From Thermococcus sp. (GTDB taxonomy: Archaea; Methanobacteriota_B; Thermococci; Thermococcales; Thermococcaceae): a stretch of 11,267 nt of DNA. Numbering within the stretch: position 1 is the stretch's first letter; every line of letters starts with the position of its first letter. The translations under genes were made by a program, and so were the position numbers. The stretch lies in NCBI GenBank assembly GCA_021157445.1, contig JAGGWM010000199.1, positions 1-11,267 on the forward strand, given 5' to 3'. This document shows positions 1 through 6,898 of the stretch, piece after piece. The notes beneath the pieces were generated by a model, which was not told the DNA's origin, did not search any database, and saw only the letters and a program-made list of their open reading frames with translations.

Positions 1-533
1 ATCTCCATCTGCTTTACTGGATCTTGGGAGAGGTCAACAACGATGGCTATGGCATCAGCATTTCTTATAACACTCAAAAGCTGTGTTCCCATACCCTTTC
101 CCAAGGCAGCTCCTTCTATTAAGCCCGGCACTTCTACGAGTTGAATCTGAACGTCTTTATGCTTCATCATGCCGGGAACTGGCTCAACCGTTGTAAAAGG
201 ATAATCAGCAACATCAACATCAATGTCCGCAAGAACCTTGAGAAGTGATGATTTTCCAACATTAGGTAAGCCTGCAAGGACGATTTGAGCGGCCCCTTCT
301 TTTTTAACGCTAAATGAATAGCCTCCACCTTTTCTCTGGCTTTGCTGCTTTTCCAACTCCTTCCTAAGCTCTGCCAACTTTCTCTTTATTTGAAGCCTGA
401 GCTTTTCTGTACCCTTATGCTTTGGCACGGTAGCATACATTTTTTCTAGCGCCCTTATTTTTTCAGGTATTGTTTTAGCCTGCCTGTATTCCTCCTCCGC
501 AGCTAAGTACTCCGCTGTTACGTTTGTTGGCAT
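1..533 (-). CDS. DRG/Obg-family GTP-binding protein, N-terminal part
   Basis: Partial gene; the first 177 residues are in the window and the C-terminus lies beyond base 1. The protein starts MPTNVTAEYLAAEEEY. Residues about 1-70 are a charged, probably coiled-coil helical region. The G domain follows, with the P-loop GLPNVGKSS at 88-96, a switch-I PFTT at 112-115 and the G3 loop EVPGLIEGA at 134-142. The glycine-rich GKGMG after G3 and the NVGKS P-loop are typical of the Obg/DRG group (COG1163-like). These are cytosolic GTPases that associate with ribosomes or translation; that role is family knowledge. G4 (NKxD) and the C-terminal TGS-type domain cannot be seen here. The ATG at 533 is supported by GAGAGGTG about 8 nt upstream and a TATA box further up. 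It is divergently transcribed from the Lrp gene. Confidence 0.85.
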   Translation of the reverse strand, partial: MPTNVTAEYLAAEEEYRQAKTIPEKIRALEKMYATVPKHKGTEKLRLQIKRKLAELRKELEKQQSQRKGGGYSFSVKKEGAAQIVLAGLPNVGKSSLLKVLADIDVDVADYPFTTVEPVPGMMKHKDVQIQLVEVPGLIEGAALGKGMGTQLLSVIRNADAIAIVVDLSQDPVKQME

Positions 534-582
534 CTGTATTCACCTCTCCCTCTCTAGCCCATTTAGGGTTATAATAGAGGTT

Positions 583-592
583 TTTTATAAAT
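583..592 (-). promoter_or_regulatory. TATA box of the GTPase gene
   Basis: On the minus strand this reads ATTTATAAAA. It sits about 25 nt before a likely transcription start near 560, leaving a leader of roughly 28 nt that contains the GAGAGGTG ribosome binding site. Assigned by position and sequence only. Confidence 0.6.
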
Positions 593-616
593 CTATGGTG
601 TGAAACTATCATCAAC

Positions 617-624
617 TTTATATA
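617..624 (+). promoter_or_regulatory. TATA box of the Lrp-family gene
   Basis: TTTATATA lies 32-39 nt before the ATG at 656. The expected transcription start is near 644, so the leader would be only about 12 nt, just enough for the GGTGA at 647-651 that serves as ribosome binding site. Confidence 0.65.
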
Positions 625-630
625 CCTTCT

Positions 631-643
631 CGAAAAATTTTAG
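631..643 (+). promoter_or_regulatory. Candidate FL11-type operator for autoregulation
   Basis: CGAAAAATTTTAG lies between the TATA box and the expected transcription start of the Lrp gene. It fits 10 of 13 positions of the TGAAAWWWTTTCA consensus I recall for the Pyrococcus regulator FL11. A repressor bound here would block polymerase on its own promoter. AT-rich archaeal promoters give such matches easily, so this is a guess supported by position and by the identity of the encoded protein. Confidence 0.35.
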
Positions 644-655
644 GATGGTGAGAAC

Positions 656-1108
656 ATGAAGGGGCTTTTAGATGAAATTGACAAGGAAATCCTGAGAGTG
701 CTTCAAAAAAATAGTCGTACCCCACTAAGGGAGATATCAAAGCGAGTCGGACTTGCGGAGTCAACGGTCTATGAAAGAATTAAGAAGCTGAAAGAGCGTG
801 GAATAATAAAGAAATTCACAATTATCCTCGATCCAGAGTCCCTTGGCTTTCATCTCTTGGCTTTCATACTGATAAAGGCAAAAGCTGGAAAATATGCTGA
901 GGTTGCCGAAAAACTTATCTCCTACCCGGAGATAGTGGAAATCTATGAAACTACAGGCGATTATGATATGATACTCAAGATAAGGACGAGAAGCAGCGAA
1001 GAGCTTAATGACTTTCTTGACAAGATCGGAGAAATAGAAGGTGTGGTAGCAACACACACGATGGTTGTGCTGAAGATACACAAGGAAACAACCGAGCTCC
1101 CGCTTTAG
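656..1108 (+). CDS. Lrp/AsnC feast/famine transcriptional regulator, FL11-like
   Basis: A 150-residue protein, the usual length for a one-domain-plus-RAM Lrp/AsnC regulator. Residues about 5-50 form the winged helix-turn-helix (LREISKRVGLAESTVYERIKKL; recognition helix around 34-45). Residues about 66-140 are the RAM ligand-binding domain, with the typical TTGDYDMILKI at 99-109 and ATHTMVV near 132-138. The sequence is strikingly close to FL11 of Pyrococcus (PH1519) as I remember it, including the THT ligand-pocket stretch and the KETTELP tail. FL11 senses amino acids, lysine in particular, and represses many metabolic genes; this ortholog should do the same, by inference. The start is supported by GGTGA 4 nt upstream and a TATA box at the right distance. 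It meets the ASCH gene tail to tail with a 4-nt overlap. Confidence 0.93.
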   Translation: MKGLLDEIDKEILRVLQKNSRTPLREISKRVGLAESTVYERIKKLKERGIIKKFTIILDPESLGFHLLAFILIKAKAGKYAEVAEKLISYPEIVEIYETTGDYDMILKIRTRSSEELNDFLDKIGEIEGVVATHTMVVLKIHKETTELPL

Positions 1109-1668
1109 ATTTTCCCCTCTGCATAAAGCTTGTGATAAGCCCTTAGAAGGGCGTCCTTTACCCTTTTTGGCCCGTATCTTTTCACTGCACCTTTCAATCC
1201 TTCGGAATAAACCCTTTTAATTATCAAATCCACGTCGGGGGATTCTCTTAAGTTGTTTTCTATGTAGAGTTTCGCTATATCCTCCGGGTCCCTGTAGTTT
1301 AGCCCTTTAAGCCATTTTAAAGGAATTCCACTCTCGAATTTCTTTGTGACCTCGAATTCAATTACTGTTACCTCATCCTCCCCATTGAGCTCTCCATATA
1401 TCTTGTTCAATGCACTTACCAGCTCTTTGACGTCTTTAAAGCCGTCTTTTTTTGCATCTTGAGTTGTAAGCTCCTTAACCCTTTTCTTTTCCACTTTTGT
1501 AATCCTTACTTTTGCAATCGCTGTATCACTGGGCGTTATGACGAGATAAACCTCGCTCCCCGGCTCAGCCTCGTAATTTCCAAATCTAATTGTCGTAGTC
1601 TTCTTTCCGCTGAGAATTCTGGACTTGTATGTGTTACCTATTAGCAGGAACTTTCTTATTTGAACCAT
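1105..1668 (-). CDS. ASCH-domain protein
   Basis: A 187-residue protein. The first ~111 residues match the ASCH fold of the PUA-like superfamily: a beta-rich domain with the family signature [10 protein letters not shown] at 21-30, whose Lys and Arg line the putative RNA or nucleotide-binding cleft, and a closing strand [13 protein letters not shown] at 99-111. Residues 112-187 are an extra, mostly helical, basic tail ([19 protein letters not shown] around 149-167) that I do not recognise. ASCH proteins are thought to bind RNA; a bacterial relative, YqfB, is an N4-acetylcytidine amidohydrolase. The substrate here is unknown. The ATG lies 35 nt inside the 3' end of the HAD gene, so the two are probably translationally coupled. 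The 3' end overlaps the Lrp gene by 4 nt on the opposite strand. Confidence 0.82.
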   Translation of the reverse strand: MVQIRKFLLIGNTYKSRILSGKKTTTIRFGNYEAEPGSEVYLVITPSDTAIAKVRITKVEKKRVKELTTQDAKKDGFKDVKELVSALNKIYGELNGEDEVTVIEFEVTKKFESGIPLKWLKGLNYRDPEDIAKLYIENNLRESPDVDLIIKRVYSEGLKGAVKRYGPKRVKDALLRAYHKLYAEGKI

Positions 1669-2353
1669 TGTTGAGCACCTCTAAAATCTCTGGAAGTTCC
1701 AAAAGATCATTGATTTTGAAATCCGCATACTCTTCATATTCAAGCTCTCTATTTGCATATTTTCCATAGCGGAACCATACGGTATGCATTCCTACCTGTT
1801 TTGCCCCGTAGATGTCTGAATAAAGCCTGTCCCCAATCATCAAAGCCTCTTCCGGAGAGGCTCCAAATATTTTTAGGGCCTTTTGATATATTTTTGGATG
1901 AGGTTTTTTGACTCCTTCAAAGTCTGAGATTATAACATGCTCGAAGAAGTCGTCAAGATCAAGTCTCAGAACTTTTTCCCACTGCTTTATAGGATTCCCA
2001 TCTGTTATTATCCCCAAGCGGTAGCCCATCTCTCTGAGTCTGATTAGGGTTTTTCTTGCGTGCTTGACTTCCCTTATGTGGGCAAACTTGGTATTATGAT
2101 AGGCAATAACTCCAGCGGCAACCCATTTTGGATTGTATTTCAGGTCAAGCCTTCTGAGAAGGTAATCAAAGTGATGAGGAAAATTACTCCCATATTCGTT
2201 GATTAGCTCTAAGAGCTCATTATAGGCAGTGTCAAAATCAACTGGCAATCCGTGTTGGATCATGTTCTCTATGGCGTTTTTTCGGGCAAGTTCAGCTAGA
2301 CGAGACGTATCTACAACGGTATCATCGAGGTCAAAAAACACAACCTTTATCAT
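1634..2353 (-). CDS. HAD-superfamily Mg-dependent phosphatase (PH1421-like)
   Basis: A 239-residue cytosolic HAD hydrolase with all four catalytic motifs: motif I FFDLDDT with D8 (nucleophile) and D10, motif II T117 in IITDGN, motif III K149/K150 in GVKKPHPK, and motif IV GDRLYSD with D175 and D180. Residues about 17-90 form a helical cap. It closely resembles Pyrococcus horikoshii PH1421, a magnesium-dependent phosphatase of the TIGR02253 type; the physiological substrate is not known. I chose ATG 2353 over the in-frame GTG at 2365. A GGTGGGGG ribosome binding site sits about 5 nt before the ATG, and the TATA box at 2383-2392 would place the transcription start at or after 2365. The 3' end overlaps the ASCH start by 35 nt. 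Confidence 0.92.
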   Translation of the reverse strand: MIKVVFFDLDDTVVDTSRLAELARKNAIENMIQHGLPVDFDTAYNELLELINEYGSNFPHHFDYLLRRLDLKYNPKWVAAGVIAYHNTKFAHIREVKHARKTLIRLREMGYRLGIITDGNPIKQWEKVLRLDLDDFFEHVIISDFEGVKKPHPKIYQKALKIFGASPEEALMIGDRLYSDIYGAKQVGMHTVWFRYGKYANRELEYEEYADFKINDLLELPEILEVLNNGSNKKVPANR

Positions 2354-2382
2354 CCTAACCCCCACCCAAATAAAAAGTGTAA

Positions 2383-2392
2383 AGTATTTAAC
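2383..2392 (-). promoter_or_regulatory. TATA box of the HAD-ASCH pair
   Basis: On the minus strand GTTAAATACT overlaps the stop region of the upstream DUF3783-like gene. Its expected start of transcription is near 2360-2365, giving a very short leader for the HAD ATG at 2353. This suggests that HAD and ASCH can be expressed apart from sir2. Confidence 0.5.
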
Positions 2393-2780
2393 TTTTCCCT
2401 ATATCAAGATAAAAGGACTTCATCTTTTGCTTTTCTTCCCTTAACTTTCTAAAATACTCATCCTCCCGAATGAGCTCGTTGAGGAGATCCTCGAGCTTCC
2501 ACGTTAGGGATGTCGGTGTTGTGGTTGCGAAGATTGCACTGATTCCCTGAGAACGGACTGCCTTGATAACTCCATTTACCTCCTCATTCGAGAGGTTGTG
2601 CATTATGATAAACTTTCTCCAGTGCCAGTTACCGCTTCCCTCAAAAGTAGGAGCCTTTGCTACAACTTCTTCCACAACCCAATCTCTGCAGTATTCCGGG
2701 ACTTCATAAACCTCAAATTCAGTAAGGACGTTCTTTATCCTGGAAACCTCATCTCCTTCAAATCCAATTAGGAGTATCAT
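2388..2780 (-). CDS. DUF3783-like small protein
   Basis: A 130-residue cytosolic protein without membrane segments. It starts with a short alpha/beta segment ([12 protein letters not shown], 1-12). A conserved-looking aromatic patch follows around 41-56 ([19 protein letters not shown]), then [19 protein letters not shown] at about 85-103 and a charged helical tail rich in Glu, Arg and Lys. Overall it fits the DUF3783 family, common in Thermococcales and of unknown function. The ATG has GGTGGTG directly upstream and starts 9 nt after the sir2 stop, so it is almost certainly co-transcribed with sir2. The middle GGGNWHW region might be a binding surface, but no catalytic motif is visible. The family call is from memory of the pattern and is moderately sure. 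Confidence 0.72.
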   Translation of the reverse strand: MILLIGFEGDEVSRIKNVLTEFEVYEVPEYCRDWVVEEVVAKAPTFEGSGNWHWRKFIIMHNLSNEEVNGVIKAVRSQGISAIFATTTPTSLTWKLEDLLNELIREDEYFRKLREEKQKMKSFYLDIGKS

Positions 2781-2789
2781 AGCACCACC

Positions 2790-3554
2790 TTAACACCCTT
2801 TATCTTTTAAACATCTTTTAACCTTCGCCAAAAGGTGTTCCATTACATCCCCTGCCCGCCCTTTCAGAAAAATATCCGCTATTGGAGTTATGCCGCTTTC
2901 CTTTGGGTTGATCTCTATTACATAACCTCCATTGTCCCTTACAATGTAAGGAATATATGCCGCTGGAAACACCCGACCGCTCGTTCCGATAACCAGGCAA
3001 ACATCGGCCCTTTCGGCAAGCTTAAAGGCCTTTTGAAGAGCATCTTGTGGTAAAGGCTCTCCAAACCAAACAACGTCAGGTCTTAAGAGAGAATCACACT
3101 TTGGGCACTTAGGCAAATCCTCCTCTAAAAATTCCTCAAGTCTACCAGACTCAAGAAGGTCCTCACTATAATCACAGTTGATGCACTTAACTCGATAAAT
3201 ATTGCCATGAAGTTCTATGAGGTTTTTGTTTCCGGCCTCCCTGTGGAGGTTGTCGATGTTTTGGGTTATAACCGCCTTTAAAAGCCCCATTCTCTCAAGC
3301 TCTGCCAATGCTAAATGGGCTCTGTTGGGCTTTGCTTCCTTCATGATCTTCATTCTCATCTTGTAAAACTCCCATACAAGCCGGGGATTGCTTCTAAAAG
3401 CCTCTGGAGTGGCCACTTCTTCCACTTTATACTTCTCCCACAAGCCGCCCTTGTCTCTAAAAGTCGGTATTCCGCTTTCGGCGCTTATTCCAGCCCCGGT
3501 AAAAGCTATCAAAAAGTGAGAATGGGCTATTAATTTGGCCGCTTCCTCAATCAT
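2790..3554 (-). CDS. cobB: Sir2-family NAD-dependent protein deacylase
   Basis: A 254-residue sirtuin, the normal size of a prokaryotic core enzyme. It removes acyl groups from protein lysines using NAD+, releasing nicotinamide and O-acyl-ADP-ribose. NAD-binding motifs are [14 protein letters not shown] (20-33) and TQNIDNLH (97-104); the catalytic base is H116 in LHGNIY. The zinc is held by C124, C127, C150 and C153, and GTSGRVFPA (195-203) is the second Rossmann signature. FYKMR places Y64 and R67 in the YxxR position that class III sirtuins (SIRT5, bacterial CobB) use to bind succinyl or malonyl lysine, so longer acidic acyl groups are plausible substrates. It leads a four-gene minus-strand cluster. 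No strong ribosome binding site is seen before ATG 3554, and the TATA box suggests a nearly leaderless transcript. Confidence 0.95.
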   Translation of the reverse strand: MIEEAAKLIAHSHFLIAFTGAGISAESGIPTFRDKGGLWEKYKVEEVATPEAFRSNPRLVWEFYKMRMKIMKEAKPNRAHLALAELERMGLLKAVITQNIDNLHREAGNKNLIELHGNIYRVKCINCDYSEDLLESGRLEEFLEEDLPKCPKCDSLLRPDVVWFGEPLPQDALQKAFKLAERADVCLVIGTSGRVFPAAYIPYIVRDNGGYVIEINPKESGITPIADIFLKGRAGDVMEHLLAKVKRCLKDKGC

Positions 3555-3584
3555 AGGACATCGCCTTATAATTCTCCCTTGAAA

Positions 3585-3592
3585 TTTTTAAA
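3585..3592 (-). promoter_or_regulatory. TATA box of sir2
   Basis: TTTAAAAA on the minus strand, about 30 nt before the sir2 ATG. The predicted transcription start near 3560-3565 leaves a leader of around 10 nt or less. Confidence 0.5.
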
Positions 3593-3610
3593 GGTATTCC
3601 AACGGCAAGA

Positions 3611-3618
3611 TTTAAATT
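3611..3618 (+). promoter_or_regulatory. TATA box of glyA
   Basis: TTTAAATT lies about 50 nt before the glyA ATG. The transcription start would be near 3637, with a leader of about 28 nt that holds the strong GGGGTGAT ribosome binding site at 3654-3661. Confidence 0.55.
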
Positions 3619-3630
3619 ACATGGATGTAA
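3617..3630 (+). promoter_or_regulatory. Candidate operator palindrome upstream of glyA
   Basis: TTACATGGATGTAA has perfect 6-bp arms (TTACAT and ATGTAA) around a 2-bp centre. It directly follows the TATA box and precedes the expected transcription start, the usual place for an archaeal repressor site. The regulator is unknown. Confidence 0.4.
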
Positions 3631-3664
3631 AATATCACATGCAAGAAATCAACGGGGTGATATC

Positions 3665-4942
3665 ATGAGCTACCAGATGTATAGAGACAAGGTTTTGGAG
3701 TTTGTTGAGATGCACGAAAAGTGGAGGGCATCAACGATAAATTTGATTGCAAGTGAAAATGTAACTTCCCCAAGCGTTACAAGGGCTGTAGCCAGTGGAT
3801 TTATGCACAAATACGCTGAGGGATGGCCAAAGCAAAGGTATTATCAAGGATGTAAGTACGTCGATGAGGTAGAACTTATAGGCGTTGACCTCTTCTGCAA
3901 GCTCTTCAAGAGCGATTTTGCCGATCTGAGGCCAATCTCCGGAACCAATGCAAACCAGGCTGCGTTCTTTGGACTAACAAATGCCGGTGATAAAGCTATT
4001 GTTCTCCACACCTCTCACGGCGGGCATATAAGTCATATGCCCTTTGGCGCCGCTGGTATGAGAGGGTTAGAGGTTCACACATGGCCTTTTGACAACGAAG
4101 AATTTAACATCGATGTCGACAAAGCAGCCCAGATGATTAGGGAGCTCGAGCCCAAGATAGTTGTCTTTGGTGGTTCATTGTTCCCATTCCCGCACCCGGT
4201 CAAGGAGCTTGCCCCAGTTGCTAAAGAAGTTGGAGCCTATGTAATGTATGACGCAGCCCACGTCTTGGGGTTAATTGCTGGAGGAAAGTTCCAAGATCCC
4301 CTTAGGGAAGGAGCCGACGTAATAACCTCCTCAACACACAAAACATTCCCTGGCCCACAGGGTGGTGTCATACTCTACAAAGACCTTGGAGAGGATACAG
4401 CAAAACTGCAATGGGCAATCTTTCCAGGTGTCTTAAGCAACCACCACTTGCACCACATGGCTGGAAAAGTCATCACAGCTGCAGAAATGCTCGAATTTGG
4501 TAAAGCCTATGCAGAGCAGATTGTAAAGAACGCAAAAGCCCTAGCTGAGGCTCTTGCAGAGGAAGGGTTCAAGGTTATAGGCGAAGATAAAGGCTTCACC
4601 GAGAGCCACCAGGTAATAGTTGACGTCAGCGAGCTCCACGAGGCCGGTGGTGGATGGGCCGCTCCACTCTTAGAAGAGGCCGGAATAATCCTCAACAAGA
4701 ACCTCCTTCCATGGGATCCGCTTGAAAAGGTCAACACACCAAGCGGCCTAAGAATCGGTGTGCAGGAGATGACAAGAGTAGGGATGATGGAGGATGATAT
4801 GAAAGAGATAGCAAGGTTCATGAGAAGAGTTCTCCTTGATAAAGAAGATCCAAAGAAGGTTGAGAAAGACGTCTTCGAGTTCAGGAAGCAGTTCCAGAAG
4901 GTTTACTATTCCTTCGACCATGGCCTGCCAATGAAGGAGTGA
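3665..4942 (+). CDS. glyA: Serine hydroxymethyltransferase
   Basis: A 425-residue PLP enzyme of full family length. It interconverts serine and glycine and passes the one-carbon unit to a folate or, in archaea, a pterin carrier; which carrier is used here is not shown by the sequence. Visible signatures are the N-terminal INLIASENVTSPSV (25-38), YQGCKYVDEVE (60-70), D196 of YDAAHVLGL, which contacts the PLP pyridine nitrogen, and the Schiff-base lysine K226 within TSSTHKTFPGPQGG (221-234). The C-terminal domain carries PSGLRIGVQEMTRVGM near 360-375. Start at ATG 3665 with GGGGTGAT 3 nt upstream. It is transcribed alone, divergently from sir2, and followed by a T-rich terminator. A palindrome after its TATA box suggests specific repression. 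Confidence 0.97.
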   Translation: MSYQMYRDKVLEFVEMHEKWRASTINLIASENVTSPSVTRAVASGFMHKYAEGWPKQRYYQGCKYVDEVELIGVDLFCKLFKSDFADLRPISGTNANQAAFFGLTNAGDKAIVLHTSHGGHISHMPFGAAGMRGLEVHTWPFDNEEFNIDVDKAAQMIRELEPKIVVFGGSLFPFPHPVKELAPVAKEVGAYVMYDAAHVLGLIAGGKFQDPLREGADVITSSTHKTFPGPQGGVILYKDLGEDTAKLQWAIFPGVLSNHHLHHMAGKVITAAEMLEFGKAYAEQIVKNAKALAEALAEEGFKVIGEDKGFTESHQVIVDVSELHEAGGGWAAPLLEEAGIILNKNLLPWDPLEKVNTPSGLRIGVQEMTRVGMMEDDMKEIARFMRRVLLDKEDPKKVEKDVFEFRKQFQKVYYSFDHGLPMKE

Positions 4943-4947
4943 TTCCA

Positions 4948-4967
4948 TTTTTCTTACTTTTTCTTTT
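4948..4967 (+). terminator. T-rich terminator after glyA
   Basis: Directly after the glyA stop come three runs of T (TTTTT, TTTTT, TTTT) separated by CTTAC and C, the usual archaeal intrinsic termination signal. Confidence 0.6.
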
Positions 4968-5078
4968 GAAGGCTTCGCTGTTTGCTAAATTAACACGAAA
5001 TTATGTGGTTGAAGATTATTAAATTCGCAAGAAAGTAAAATTACTGTCTATGATGGAAAGAACTATAAGGGCTGAAAG

Positions 5079-5088
5079 TTTAAGTTTA
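5079..5088 (+). promoter_or_regulatory. Possible TATA box of the 5150 gene
   Basis: TTTAAGTTTA followed about 30 nt later by a purine-rich leader. Weak match; the rest of the 4968-5149 gap shows nothing else I can name. Confidence 0.3.
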
Positions 5089-5149
5089 TGTGATAATGCC
5101 AGAACTGAGTAAGGAGGCATCAGCAGAGACTTGAAAGGGTGGGAGACTG

Positions 5150-6124
5150 GTGGTAGTTAAAGGACGGATGGCAGTTCCTATCCTTTTCCTAATTCTCGCA
5201 TTGGCTTTTTTGGGTTATTGGCATCATTCACTATTAAACGAGCCAAATGGGAGCCCCTCTAATGCGAAGTGTCCATTCTGGGTTCCAGTTAAGGAAGCTG
5301 ACGGCAGCGTTTTTGCTAAGTTTAATGATACAATTATAATGAGATCAGCAGATGGGAATTTTTTTATAAAAACGAACAGAACTGCGTATCGTATAACTTC
5401 ATCCGAGGCTTACTTCTTTCCTTGGGGATTTGTTGGGCTCTATGAGAGGAATGAGACGGTTGAGCTTCCATTAATCCTTGTGGACGTGACGTATTATCCA
5501 GTGGCAGCTTTGGAACTTAAGAACAAAACCGCTACCTTGCAGGTAAAGCACTTTGTGGCATGTGACTACAGGGGAAATCTCCTGTGGGATCATGCTCAAA
5601 TGCTCCCTTACATTTGGGAAGTAAGGAAAGTTGCTAGAAGTGAGGAGGGTATAAGCTGGCCCCAAATTTTTGTAAGTTCAACTAGGGGGCATTTTTTCAT
5701 TGCAGAGTTTCATGGAGGTCTTCCAGCTGACAAAATGCCAGATGCAAGATACAAGCTTGGCGATGACTGGTTATATGTTTACGGTAAAGAGGGGCTTGTT
5801 AAAAAAATTGACCTTGGGAGGGGATATTGGGCAACAAGAAACATCTTCCTCGCTTCAAATGGCAGTTATACCATCCTAGGCTTTGAGTGTCCCCAGAGTG
5901 ATGGGTCTCCTATGTTCGGGAGAGTCATTATATTTGAGAATACAAAACCAATCTTTGACAAGAAGTTCGATTACGACCCAAACTGCCTGTGTCATGTGAT
6001 AGCTGGATGGGGCAAAATCAGGGAAGATGGCTGTGCAACATTTGGTTTGTACACCGGGATAGGAACCTACTGCAATGGAACATTCCATTATGAGAGCACT
6101 AAAGGGACTTCACAATCGGGCTGA
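5150..6124 (+). CDS. Exported, membrane-anchored glycoprotein of unknown function
   Basis: A 324-residue protein I do not recognise. Residues about 7-24 (MAVPILFLILALAFLGYW) form one hydrophobic segment, likely a signal anchor or uncleaved signal peptide; the rest would be outside the cell. The outer part is rich in Tyr, Phe and Trp, with beta-type segments such as DYRGNLLWDH (139-148) and YVYGKEGLVKKIDLG (209-223) that recall propeller blades. No clear repeat count can be made. Seven N-x-S/T sequons (N33, N59, N76, N101, N125, N237, N309) suggest surface glycosylation; seven cysteines, including C279/C281, may form disulfides. The start is the GTG at 5150 behind GGGTGGGAG; ATG 5168 is an alternative. 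The gene is 42 nt before another exported protein, perhaps its partner. Confidence 0.75.
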   Translation: MVVKGRMAVPILFLILALAFLGYWHHSLLNEPNGSPSNAKCPFWVPVKEADGSVFAKFNDTIIMRSADGNFFIKTNRTAYRITSSEAYFFPWGFVGLYERNETVELPLILVDVTYYPVAALELKNKTATLQVKHFVACDYRGNLLWDHAQMLPYIWEVRKVARSEEGISWPQIFVSSTRGHFFIAEFHGGLPADKMPDARYKLGDDWLYVYGKEGLVKKIDLGRGYWATRNIFLASNGSYTILGFECPQSDGSPMFGRVIIFENTKPIFDKKFDYDPNCLCHVIAGWGKIREDGCATFGLYTGIGTYCNGTFHYESTKGTSQSG

Positions 6125-6166
6125 TGGATTAAATAGATAACCAGTTAATCGCGAAAGGTGAAACTC

Positions 6167-6646
6167 ATGAGGAAACGGGATATTCTGCCTTTTTATCTCA
6201 TTTATATGCTCCTGTTCAATTTAGGGATTCCGGCAAATTCTCTAGTCTCAGAGAACAGCTTTGAAAAGCATCCTTATTACACGTACACGAACTACTCCAA
6301 ACCTACTTACACTGCTTCTTTTTATTGTTGGAACAGCACAAAGTATAGTGCCTCAAATGGGCAATATTTCGGATGTTATCTAGCATTTAAAGACAAATTA
6401 CCCATTATTAAGGGTTTTTTAATCAAAGTTGACACTAAGAGCGATATTTTGATTAAAGAGGAGCATCCAAGCGGAAGTAATTATATAGGATTTAATTTGA
6501 ATCCCAATTCAACGGGAAATCACACAATCACCGGAGAGATACAAGTTTATGAAGTTTGGTGGGTTGGTATTGTTGTACCAAGCAAATTGAAGTTCAAAAT
6601 TGAACTAAATTGCAGAGAAAAAGAATGCAAAGTAACTCTAAGGTAG
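6167..6646 (+). CDS. Secreted small protein of unknown function
   Basis: A 159-residue protein I do not recognise. MRKRDILPFYLIYMLLFNLG is a classic signal peptide (basic start, hydrophobic core), probably ending around IPANS at 21-25. The mature part is beta-rich, with sequons N42, N56, N114 and N118 and four cysteines (54, 70, 149, 154) that could form two disulfides. I chose ATG 6167 rather than the in-frame GTG 6158, because the AAGGTGA that contains this GTG is itself a good ribosome binding site 5 nt before the ATG. It follows the other exported gene by 42 nt on the same strand; TTAAATA at 6129-6135 could be an extra promoter. Codon pattern and a clean stop support a real gene, perhaps lineage-specific. 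Confidence 0.65.
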   Translation: MRKRDILPFYLIYMLLFNLGIPANSLVSENSFEKHPYYTYTNYSKPTYTASFYCWNSTKYSASNGQYFGCYLAFKDKLPIIKGFLIKVDTKSDILIKEEHPSGSNYIGFNLNPNSTGNHTITGEIQVYEVWWVGIVVPSKLKFKIELNCREKECKVTLR

Positions 6647-6807
6647 GTTGATAACAACCATGGATAAGCGTTCTGTGAAGACTTCATGAGAAATCAAGGT
6701 GTAAGTCTTTAGTAGCTGAAACCACTCTTGTTTCAATTAGATAAGGATAAGCGAGTTTCGATCTCTACAAAGGCACGGCACATTCACCCATAAAAAATTG
6801 TAAAGAG
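6647..6807 (+). other. Non-coding spacer with small hairpins
   Basis: No open frame that looks real. It holds a 5-bp hairpin right at the stop of the upstream gene (GGTTG/CAACC, 6646-6659), an AGACTT/AAGTCT stem at about 6679-6709, a TGAAAC/GTTTCA hairpin around 6717-6735, and a direct repeat GGATAAGCG at 6662-6670 and 6745-6753. No function can be assigned; it may be decayed DNA flanking the transposon remnant. Confidence 0.35.
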
Positions 6808-6838
6808 CTGACCTCCTCCCCGCCCTGAAGGACGAAGG
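6808..6838 (-). repeat. Right-end hairpin of the IS200/IS605 remnant
   Basis: On the minus strand an 8-bp stem, CTTCGTCC with GGGCGGGG around a TTCA loop, is followed by GAGGAGGTCAG. The order (GAA, GC-rich stem, TTYA tetraloop, GAGGTCA) parallels the ISDra2 right end/omega-RNA 3' end as I remember it (stem with CTTTAG loop, then GAGGTTCAA). The element would end near 6808 and any guide would be the following minus-strand bases. Confidence 0.55.
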
Positions 6839-6898
6839 TTCAGCTTTAGCCCCTCGCCAATGACGGAGAGGTTTGCAGGCCCATCACCTACTCCCGTT

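Noticed and set aside
2354..2365. Upstream GTG start for the HAD gene
   Set aside because: The ribosome binding site and the TATA box position both favour the ATG at 2353, which also matches the start of the Pyrococcus relative.
6717..6760. CRISPR-like GTTTCAATTAGATAAGG stretch
   Set aside because: Only the first nine bases recall the Thermococcales repeat; there is a single copy and no regular spacing.
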